From positions 1-6,880 of the forward strand of contig JAZOLI010000090.1 of the NCBI GenBank assembly GCA_045652965.1: a DNA stretch of 6,880 nucleotides. The letters are read 5' to 3'. Within the stretch, counting starts at the first letter, position 1. Each line of letters opens with the position of its first letter. The DNA is from Scatosoma sp045652965. GTDB lineage: Bacteria > Bacillota > Clostridia > Christensenellales > Borkfalkiaceae. Below are positions 1 to 5,166 of the stretch, one piece after another. The translations under genes were made by a program, and so were the position numbers. Below the pieces are notes generated by a model. The model was given only the letters and a program-made list of their open reading frames with translations, was not told where the DNA came from and did not search any database.

Positions 1-23
1 CGACTTACAAAAAATGTCGAATG

Positions 24-32
24 TGATAAGAT
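24..32 (+). promoter_or_regulatory. Possible extended -10 promoter element of the permease gene
   Basis: TGA followed by TAAGAT at 27-32 resembles an extended -10 element. A poor -35 candidate, TTACAA at 5-10, lies 16 nt upstream. The preceding bases AATGTGATA are the same as those at the much clearer tRNA promoter (AATGTGATA at 1794-1802). Transcription would begin near 39, immediately before the hairpin at 40-69. The window starts close by, so a better promoter further upstream cannot be excluded. Confidence 0.3.
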
Positions 33-39
33 TATGTTA

Positions 40-69
40 AGTTGGAAAATTTTTTAGGAGTTTCCAGCT
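40..69 (+). promoter_or_regulatory. Leader hairpin upstream of the purine permease
   Basis: AGTTGGAAA (40-48) can pair with TTTCCAGCT (61-69), giving nine pairs with one G-U wobble. The 12-nt loop contains AGGAG (56-60). There is no U-tract after it, so it is not a standard terminator. A perfect 14-nt AT palindrome, TAAAATATATTTTA (69-82), follows and runs into the ribosome binding site AAGGAG (82-87). Many Bacillota purine permeases have purine riboswitches, but I cannot see that aptamer's conserved core here. This may be a small translational control element or a chance structure. Confidence 0.3.
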
Positions 70-94
70 AAAATATATTTTAAGGAGTGTTTTT

Positions 95-1687
95 ATGTCC
101 AAGTTTGCAAAACTTTTGGGTTATGATCCCAAAGAAAAACAAACGAGCGTCAAAACGGAAATCATTGCCGGTATCGTCACTTTCCTTGCAATGTGCTACA
201 TTTTGACGGTTAACCCCAACCAGATTTTGTGGGGTGGTGTATACGTTCCGAATCCTGATTATGGTGTGATTGAGGGTGCGGCGCAATTTGTTCCTAACTT
301 TACGCCTACAACACATCCCTTGTGGTCATCCGTGTTCATGGCAACGGCGTTCGGCGCAGTGATCGGAACATTGCTTATGGCGTTTCTTGCGAAAATGCCT
401 TTGGCGCAAGCGTCTGGTATGGGCTTGAACTCGTTGGTGGGTTCGATCATCGGTGGCGGTGTAGGCTGGGTTTCGTATCAGTTCCAGTTCACGATCGGAC
501 AAGCGTTTATGATGGTGCTTATTTCGGGTATCGTGTTCATGCTTTTGTCGGTTATCAAGATCAAAGGCAAAACGTTTAGAGAACTCGTGTTCGACGGCAT
601 GCCCGTTGCGGTAAGAAGCGCGATTTCCGTTGGTATCGGTTTGTTTATCGCTTACATTGGTTTCCAAAACGCAGGCATCATTATCACCAATGAATATACG
701 CAAGTTGGTCTTGTTGATTTCACCAACTGGGGTGAACAAATGATTCAATGGTCGGGTACGACGGGTATTGCGGCGAAAACGGCGCTCGTTGCTATCATCG
801 GCTTGTTCTTGATTGCAATCTTGGATAAATTTAACGTTAAGGGCGCGGTTATTATCGGTATCTTGGGCGCGACGATCGTGGGTATTCCTTTCGGTGTCAC
901 CAATCTTAACGTAATCACCGGTTCGGTAGACGGTATTTCTTGGAAGTTCTGGGAAAACTATGGCAACTTCTTCACGGGCGGCGAAAACAGCGTGTTTGGT
1001 TCGTTTGCAAGCGTGTTCACGGAAGGCTTCCCCGCAGGTTCGTTGTTCACCATCATCATGCTTATCATCACGATGTGCATGATCGACATGTTCGATACGA
1101 TGGGCACGATCGTAGGTTGCTGCGGCGGCAACAGACTCCTTTCGGATGAAAACAACAAACCCTATAACTATGGCAAAATTATGATTAGCGACGCAGTTGC
1201 AACGTGTGCGGGCGCAATGCTCGGTACGTCGACGGTTACGACGTTCGTTGAATCGGGTGCAGGTGTATCCGCGGGCGGTAGAACGGGTCTTACGGCGTTC
1301 ACGACGGCTTGCTTGTTCTTGCTTGCTACGTTTGCGCTTCCTTTCTTCGCGATGATCCCTTCGGCGGCTACGGCTTCTGCTCTTATCTACGTTGGCGTTT
1401 TGATGATGAAAAACAACGTGAAGAGTGTTGATTTCTCCCATGCAATCAACGCAGTTTCCGCTTTCCTTACGATCGTTGTTATGGTGCTTTCCTATTCGAT
1501 CACGAAAGGTATCGGTATCGGTATGATCTCCTACACGTTGATGTCGTTGGTGGCTTATGCGGTGGATATGATCGTTTACGCATGCAAGAAAGACGGTGCA
1601 GAGAAACCTAAGTTTGGAGTTTCCGTTGTAGCGATTGTGGTGACGGCGTTGTTCCTCGTTTACTTCTTCGTTCCTGCAGTTTTATAA
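95..1687 (+). CDS. NCS2 family purine permease, AzgA-type (adenine/guanine/hypoxanthine transporter)
   Basis: This is a polytopic cytoplasmic-membrane protein of 530 aa, expected to import purine nucleobases by proton symport as AzgA/PbuG relatives do. Family landmarks are in order: the N-terminal T-E-I-I-A-G-I-x-T-F-L block leading to V-N-P-N-Q-I (about residues 22-44), a GMGLN motif (about 107-111), FDTMGT (333-338), and the stretch LGTSTVTTFVESGAGV (E386) followed by AGGRTGLTAF. The start is fixed by AAGGAG at 82-87, 7 nt before the ATG. The protein is some 85-90 residues longer than typical members (about 430-445 aa). Much of the excess is an insert between the first two membrane segments (about 49-78, rich in P, N, Y and T). 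Another likely insert lies before FDTMGT (about 275-310). Exact substrate preference (guanine/hypoxanthine or adenine) cannot be read from the sequence, so no symbol is given. The gene appears monocistronic, with a terminator directly downstream. Confidence 0.93.
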   Translation: MSKFAKLLGYDPKEKQTSVKTEIIAGIVTFLAMCYILTVNPNQILWGGVYVPNPDYGVIEGAAQFVPNFTPTTHPLWSSVFMATAFGAVIGTLLMAFLAKMPLAQASGMGLNSLVGSIIGGGVGWVSYQFQFTIGQAFMMVLISGIVFMLLSVIKIKGKTFRELVFDGMPVAVRSAISVGIGLFIAYIGFQNAGIIITNEYTQVGLVDFTNWGEQMIQWSGTTGIAAKTALVAIIGLFLIAILDKFNVKGAVIIGILGATIVGIPFGVTNLNVITGSVDGISWKFWENYGNFFTGGENSVFGSFASVFTEGFPAGSLFTIIMLIITMCMIDMFDTMGTIVGCCGGNRLLSDENNKPYNYGKIMISDAVATCAGAMLGTSTVTTFVESGAGVSAGGRTGLTAFTTACLFLLATFALPFFAMIPSAATASALIYVGVLMMKNNVKSVDFSHAINAVSAFLTIVVMVLSYSITKGIGIGMISYTLMSLVAYAVDMIVYACKKDGAEKPKFGVSVVAIVVTALFLVYFFVPAVL

Positions 1688-1704
1688 TCAAAAAGTAAAA
1701 AAGC

Positions 1705-1746
1705 TTTAAGCCCGATGGTTTTCCGTCGGGCTTGAAATTTTTCTTT
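1705..1746 (+). terminator. Intrinsic terminator of the permease gene
   Basis: The stem is TTTAAGCCCGATGG (1705-1718) paired with CCGTCGGGCTTGAA (1723-1736) around a TTTT loop. This gives about 14 pairs including two G-U wobbles. After one A comes the U-tract TTTTTCTTT (1738-1746). It starts 17 nt after the stop codon and insulates the tRNA promoter from permease transcription. Confidence 0.9.
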
Positions 1747-1776
1747 AAAATTTTTCATCTTTTCAGGTAAAAAGCT

Positions 1777-1805
1777 TTGACAAGAGGGGAAAAATGTGAT
1801 ATAGT
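1777..1805 (+). promoter_or_regulatory. Sigma-A-type promoter for tRNA-Ser
   Basis: A perfect -35 TTGACA (1777-1782) and a -10 TATAGT (1800-1805) are separated by 17 nt. TGA directly before the -10 adds an extended -10 motif. Transcription should begin near 1812, leaving a 5' leader of about 20 nt for RNase P to remove. This is as expected for a strongly expressed stable RNA. Confidence 0.85.
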
Positions 1806-1832
1806 TATATAGCTTTTGTTAAAGTGAGCTGT

Positions 1833-1924
1833 GCAGAAGTACCCAAGAGGCTCAAGGGGCTCCCCTGCTAAGGGAGTAGTATGGGATAACCGTAGCGAGG
1901 GTTCGAATCCCTCCTTCTGCGCCA
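1833..1924 (+). tRNA. tRNA-Ser, anticodon GCU
   Basis: This is a class II tRNA that reads AGC/AGU serine codons. Acceptor stem GCAGAAG (1833-1839) pairs fully with CTTCTGC (1914-1920). The discriminator is G1921, as in serine tRNAs, and CCA (1922-1924) is encoded. The D-stem is CCC/GGG (1842-1844 with 1856-1858), with GG in the loop. The anticodon stem is CTCCC/GGGAG (1860-1864 with 1872-1876) around loop CTGCTAA, placing GCT at 1867-1869. A long variable arm forms from TATGG (1880-1884) and CCGTA (1890-1894). The T-arm is GAGGG-TTCGAAT-CCCTC (1897-1913). All arms pair, so it should be functional. Confidence 0.97.
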
Positions 1925-1925
1925 A

Positions 1926-1957
1926 AATGCCCGTAGTGTTAAACCGCTACGGGCATT
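1926..1957 (+). terminator. Stem-loop directly after tRNA-Ser, probable terminator
   Basis: AATGCCCGTAGTG (1926-1938) pairs with CGCTACGGGCATT (1945-1957) around a 6-nt loop, giving about 13 pairs with one G-U wobble. It starts two bases after the CCA. The 3' tail is only TT followed by GTGTATT, a poor U-tract. Termination may therefore be incomplete, and some transcripts could run into the pyrophosphatase gene. The stem also offers a defined end for 3' trimming of the tRNA. Confidence 0.65.
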
Positions 1958-2022
1958 GTGTATTAAAAGGATTTTTTTGATTGTTTTTGAAAATTTATTG
2001 AAGAATTGGGAAATATAACAGT

Positions 2023-2026
2023 GGAG
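2023..2026 (+). promoter_or_regulatory. Ribosome binding site that fixes the pyrophosphatase start
   Basis: GGAG at 2023-2026 lies 7 nt before ATG 2034. An in-frame GTG at 2028 would extend the protein by two residues but would sit only one base from this site, too close for use. ATG 2034 is therefore chosen. Confidence 0.75.
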
Positions 2027-2033
2027 AGTGTAT

Positions 2034-2579
2034 ATGAATATTTGGCATGATATTGATCAAAAACGCATCACAAATAAGAAATTTGAAGCGTTTATCGAGA
2101 TCCCAAAAGGAAGCAAAATGAAATATGAATTAGATAAGGAAACGGGGCTTTTGCGCCTGGATCGTGTGTTATACACGTCCACCGTTTATCCTGCTAACTA
2201 CGGCTTCATTCCCCGCACCTTTGCCGACGATGGCGATCCGCTCGACGTGCTTGTGTTGTGCGGAGAAAGTATTTATCCTTCCACGCTTGTGACGTGTTAT
2301 CCCATCGGGGTAATAAAAATGATTGACGGGGGATCGCTTGACGAGAAAATTATCGCAATTCCCATCGATGATCCAACTTATCATAATTATTATGATATCC
2401 AAGAGCTTCCCAAGCACGTTTTCGATGAAATGATGCACTTTTTTGAGGTGTATAAAACGCTTGAACATAAGCAGACGACCGTCAAAGAAATTTGCCATCG
2501 CGACGAGGCGATGGATATAATCAACAAATGTATTCGCGCTTATGCGGAAAAATTTGCGAAAGATATCGAAAAAAAGTGA
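2034..2579 (+). CDS. ppa: Family I soluble inorganic pyrophosphatase
   Basis: This is a cytosolic metal-dependent enzyme that hydrolyses pyrophosphate to two phosphates, pulling forward nucleic-acid synthesis, tRNA charging and phosphoribosyl-transfer reactions. It is 181 aa, the usual bacterial length. The signature D-G-D-P-L-D-V (D66, D68, D71) is intact, and D98 (M-I-D) and D103 complete the metal-binding acidic set. Compared with the E. coli enzyme as I recall it, the set is shifted by one residue. Other active-site positions are also visible: E22, K30, E32, R44, Y56, K105 and the pair Y140-K141 in F-F-E-V-Y-K. The tail is lysine-rich. The gene is 109 nt after the tRNA. I see no convincing promoter of its own with room for the ribosome binding site, so it may be read partly from the tRNA promoter. 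The purine permease upstream is metabolically compatible because salvage releases PPi, but the two are separated by a terminator. Confidence 0.95.
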   Translation: MNIWHDIDQKRITNKKFEAFIEIPKGSKMKYELDKETGLLRLDRVLYTSTVYPANYGFIPRTFADDGDPLDVLVLCGESIYPSTLVTCYPIGVIKMIDGGSLDEKIIAIPIDDPTYHNYYDIQELPKHVFDEMMHFFEVYKTLEHKQTTVKEICHRDEAMDIINKCIRAYAEKFAKDIEKK

Positions 2580-2595
2580 ATGAAGACGAATATGC

Positions 2596-2617
2596 ACGAA
2601 AAAAAATTTCGTTTTTT
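2596..2617 (+). terminator. Probable intrinsic terminator of the pyrophosphatase gene
   Basis: ACGAAA (2596-2601) pairs with TTTCGT (2607-2612) around an A-rich 5-nt loop, followed by more T to 2617. The stem is short and only two pairs are G-C, so it is weak. Its position 16 nt after the stop codon and its U-tract support the call. Confidence 0.5.
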
Positions 2618-2640
2618 GTAAACTTTATGAAAAAAAACTA

Positions 2641-2669
2641 TTGACAATATAAAAAAAATGGACTATAAT
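2641..2669 (+). promoter_or_regulatory. Full-consensus sigma-A promoter of the three-paralog operon
   Basis: The -35 TTGACA (2641-2646) and -10 TATAAT (2664-2669) both match consensus at every base and are separated by exactly 17 nt of A-rich spacer. Transcription should start near 2676, giving a leader of about 37 nt before ATG 2713. TATTGACAATA (2639-2649) is an inverted repeat centred on the -35. Three AATAG direct repeats (2667-2671, 2672-2676, 2678-2682) cover the -10 to start region. Either could be an operator, or both could be AT-rich coincidence. Confidence 0.88.
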
Positions 2670-2712
2670 AGAATAGTAATAGTTTAGGTCACTTTTTTTG
2701 GGGATTTGCGAC

Positions 2713-3882
2713 ATGAGAAGAAAAAGGCTGTTGAGCGCCTCAGCACAAAAGTATGCGTACATGAAACGACGCATCCGAAAAGCACAAAGAAGAGCAAAAA
2801 TCCTCGGATTGTTATATCTCTTGGCGACGATTGCGATCACCGCGATTGCTTGCTTACCGCTCATCTCGTTCACGGATGATACGATCAGCGTGAAATTGGG
2901 CGTTATGGAATTTTGGAAAGGGATCGAAGGCGTTGGTAGCGCGAAGCAAAACAAAAATCTCGTCATTGCCGTTATCTACGGTTTGATGCTCTTGATTTTG
3001 TTGATTAATTTACTTCGTAGCGTATTCAAGCTCGGTTGGCTTTTCAAAAGAAAGGCAAGCAGAACGTATGGATTTAATCGCAATATGTATGCGATGGACG
3101 ATATGGGCAAACGTTTTTCCGGCTCTTTTGCAACGATTGTCGTTGCACACGTGTTGATTCTTTTGCTCGCGAAAGAGGGAGCAATAGATTTCTTAGCGTT
3201 TGTGTTGCTTGGAATAGGCGTCTTTTTCCATTTTGTTTGCGGTATCCCTGCGGGCAACGTAAGTTTCTTTGATACGGAGAATGGTGTTGAAGAATGTAGA
3301 CGAACGGTTGGTAGTTTCTCGCCTTTCGTGCGCAATTTATTCCAGCTTGCGATTGTGTCGGTATTGGTGCTTTTGCTTCTTAACTTTTTAGACCTTCGTT
3401 CAACGTTGAAGCTTTTGTTTGCGGAAAACGGCATTGCTCAGTTGACGGCGGATCTCAATGGTTTGATTTTTGCGGCTATCGAATTGGTGATGGTGCTTCT
3501 CTTGATCGGTTTGATTCGTTATGCACTTAGCCCGATTGAATTTGATCCCGAAGGGTCGGAGGCGTCTGGTAGAAAGCGTTTCCTTTGGCTTTCGGTGTTG
3601 CTCTTGCTTTGCGCTGGTGGCATGTTTGCGTATGCGCGCTTCCTTTTGCAAATTGCGGTGGAGCAAAACGTGATTTTGATCGCTGTGGTTGCACTCGTGG
3701 CAGTGATGATTGAGCTCTTGCTCGTTTCTTGTCCACACTTGGAAACGGAAAACTTGGATGAAGTGGATGCGGGCACGTATCTCACGGAAAATTATAATAA
3801 GCCTGGTGTTTACATCAACCCCATGCCTATAAGCACGTCTGAGCTGTATGCGGCTACAACGATCAGACGGCGTAGAAGATGA
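2713..3882 (+). CDS. Polytopic membrane protein of unrecognised family, paralog copy 1
   Basis: I do not recognise this 389-aa protein. The N-terminus is strongly basic (residues 2-29) and followed by about eight hydrophobic segments, near 30-51, 82-101, 139-154, 159-182, 206-226, 250-271, 290-312 and 320-340. Positive charges put both termini in the cytosol. It shares family marks with the next two genes: W-L-F-K-R then GFNRN (120-124) and A-M-D-D in the loop after TM2, H173 in TM4, R207-N-L-F-Q at the start of TM5, and E276 after TM6. The acidic cytosolic tail ends in five arginines. It is the first gene of the operon, 43 nt before copy 2. The start is ATG 2713, with a weak GGGGA site (2700-2704) 8 nt upstream. 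An in-frame TTG at 2698 would overlap that site and is less likely. Function is unknown; a transporter, channel or scaffold role is only inferred from topology. Confidence 0.85.
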   Translation: MRRKRLLSASAQKYAYMKRRIRKAQRRAKILGLLYLLATIAITAIACLPLISFTDDTISVKLGVMEFWKGIEGVGSAKQNKNLVIAVIYGLMLLILLINLLRSVFKLGWLFKRKASRTYGFNRNMYAMDDMGKRFSGSFATIVVAHVLILLLAKEGAIDFLAFVLLGIGVFFHFVCGIPAGNVSFFDTENGVEECRRTVGSFSPFVRNLFQLAIVSVLVLLLLNFLDLRSTLKLLFAENGIAQLTADLNGLIFAAIELVMVLLLIGLIRYALSPIEFDPEGSEASGRKRFLWLSVLLLLCAGGMFAYARFLLQIAVEQNVILIAVVALVAVMIELLLVSCPHLETENLDEVDAGTYLTENYNKPGVYINPMPISTSELYAATTIRRRRR

Positions 3883-3909
3883 AAAAAATAAAATAAAAAT
3901 AAATAAAAA

Positions 3910-3915
3910 AAGGAG
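3910..3915 (+). promoter_or_regulatory. Ribosome binding site that fixes the start of copy 2
   Basis: AAGGAG lies 10 nt before ATG 3926, after an extremely A-rich spacer (3883-3910). The open frame runs back to ATG 3848 inside copy 1, but that start has no such site. The 26 extra residues it would add have no counterpart in copies 1 or 3. Confidence 0.8.
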
Positions 3916-3925
3916 AACTTTGACT

Positions 3926-5089
3926 ATGAAGAGATTACCTTCAAAAGCGACGTTGTTGAAAAAACGCGTCAGAAAAATCCAAAAGAGAGCAAAGCGTGTT
4001 GGCTTGATCTACTTGCTTGGTACGATTGGTCTTTTTGCCATCGCTGCATGCTTGCCCATGCTTTCGGGCAGCGTGGCAGATGGGGCAGTTTTGGCGATAT
4101 TGCCTGCTTTGGGTCCCATCTTGCCTGTATCGACCTTCTATCAACCCATCGTTGATCTTTTTAACAACCTTCTGGCTAACAGCTTCAGTTTCGCGGCTTT
4201 GCAAGCGGTGGAGGTTACCAATGCGATTGCAGCTTTGTTGTTTGCAATTATGCTTTTAACCATGGCGATTAGCTTGCTTCGCGCATTCGGAAAACTTGGC
4301 TGGCTCTTTAAGCGCCGTGCAAGCTATTCCAACGGTTTTAACCGTAACATGTATGCAATGGATGATATCGCGAAGTGCTTCTCTAAGTCCTTATATACCC
4401 TTATCGTGATGACCTTGTTCGTTTACCTTCTTTCGGGTGGCGCGCCTGCAGTTCAAATCACCGCAAATGCTTACATAGCGCTTGGCGTAGGCCTCGGCAT
4501 CCACTTCCTTTGTGGCGTGATCGGTGGCACTGTCACCATCTTTACGTTTGTTGACAGAGTGGAAGAAGAAACGCGCGACGTTGGTTTGTTCGTGTTCTTC
4601 CTTCGCAACTTGTTCCAAGTTGCAGTTGTTGCAGCGATTATCTACTTCTTGGCTCCTGCAAGCATGTTCCTTCCTACGGTTCAAGGCATTTTGACCCCCG
4701 TTTTGGCTGGCAACATGGGCGCAATTGACTTTGGCGCAGCAATTCCTGGATTGGTAGAATTGGTTGGTTGGATTTTCGTGGCTGTTCTTCTTGGCCATGC
4801 AGTTGCACCTACCGAATACAACACCGAAGGTATGGATGGTCCTGGTATGGGCAACTTCACGGTGTTCTCCTTCTTGACGACGATTGCGCTTGTTGGAGTT
4901 ATCGTTCTCGGTATGGCGACGGGTCTCAATCAACCTGCGTTGTTTGCAGCGATTGTAGCGTTCGTAGGCTTCTTGCTTAACTGCATCATCAAACCTGGCG
5001 ATCATGAAGACTTCAGCTACGACGACGTTGATATGGAAGCTTATTTCCGCGGTAAAGATCAAAGAGATAATAGCGCGATTATTTATTAA
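3926..5089 (+). CDS. Polytopic membrane protein of unrecognised family, paralog copy 2
   Basis: This is a 387-aa paralog of the genes on either side; function not recognised. A basic N-terminus (K-K-R-V-R-K-I-Q-K-R-A-K, 12-23) precedes about eight membrane segments, near 25-47, 98-121, 155-171, 180-203, 224-245, 274-295, 311-334 and 337-355. Family marks are W-L-F-K-R followed by GFNRN (137-141) and A-M-D-D, H193 in TM4, R227-N-L-F-Q at TM5, and E297 followed by E-G-M-D-G-P-G-M after TM6. The first outer loop is the longest of the three copies (about 48-97). It contains TFYQPIVDLF, which matches TFYSPIISLF in copy 3 but nothing in copy 1. The cytosolic tail is short and acidic (DYDDVDMEAYF-like). 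The GK-RFSGSF loop seen in copies 1 and 3 is changed to AK-CFSKSL. Translation should be stronger than for copy 1, given the AAGGAG site. A strong hairpin follows the stop codon. Confidence 0.87.
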   Translation: MKRLPSKATLLKKRVRKIQKRAKRVGLIYLLGTIGLFAIAACLPMLSGSVADGAVLAILPALGPILPVSTFYQPIVDLFNNLLANSFSFAALQAVEVTNAIAALLFAIMLLTMAISLLRAFGKLGWLFKRRASYSNGFNRNMYAMDDIAKCFSKSLYTLIVMTLFVYLLSGGAPAVQITANAYIALGVGLGIHFLCGVIGGTVTIFTFVDRVEEETRDVGLFVFFLRNLFQVAVVAAIIYFLAPASMFLPTVQGILTPVLAGNMGAIDFGAAIPGLVELVGWIFVAVLLGHAVAPTEYNTEGMDGPGMGNFTVFSFLTTIALVGVIVLGMATGLNQPALFAAIVAFVGFLLNCIIKPGDHEDFSYDDVDMEAYFRGKDQRDNSAIIY

Positions 5090-5096
5090 GATAACT

Positions 5097-5133
5097 AGCG
5101 TATGCCGCCGAACGTGCTTCGGCGGCGTATGTT
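5097..5133 (+). other. Strong GC hairpin without U-tract between copies 2 and 3
   Basis: AGCGTATGCCGCCGAA (5097-5112) pairs with TTCGGCGGCGTATGTT (5118-5133) around the 5-nt loop CGTGC. This gives about 16 pairs, including three G-U wobbles and a solid GCCGCCGAA core. Downstream is AAAAAGAAAAAAAG, so on the + strand there is no U-tract. The minus strand has none in the right place either. It may stabilise the upstream mRNA end, mark a processing site or partially pause polymerase. A normal terminator is unlikely because copy 3 has no other visible promoter. Confidence 0.75.
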
Positions 5134-5166
5134 AAAAAGAAAAAAAGTAACGGTAAAGGATTTATC

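Noticed and set aside
326..1441. Long open frame on the minus strand opposite the permease, 371 codons
   Set aside because: The product is dominated by R, H, N and T with no recognisable domain, and it lies fully inside a clear permease gene. It arises from the codon bias of the + strand gene.
1698..1778. Direct repeat AAAAAGCTTT at 1698-1707 and 1769-1778 flanking the permease terminator
   Set aside because: It is a short AT-rich word, itself palindromic, with no element between the copies except the terminator. Chance is sufficient.
2014..2019. TATAAC as a -10 element for the pyrophosphatase gene
   Set aside because: Its start site near 2026 would fall on or after the ribosome binding site, and no -35 lies at a suitable distance.
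3848..3925. Longer N-terminus for copy 2 starting at ATG 3848, overlapping copy 1
   Set aside because: AAGGAG at 3910-3915 points to ATG 3926, and the extra 26 residues have no match in the paralogs.
4391..5062. Minus-strand open frame opposite copy 2, 223 codons
   Set aside because: It has low-complexity, charged composition, no domain, and full overlap with a gene supported by paralogy to both neighbours.
5097..5133. Ordinary intrinsic terminator ending the operon after copy 2
   Set aside because: The 3' flank is A-rich, not T-rich, on the + strand. The next gene is a paralog with no visible promoter of its own.
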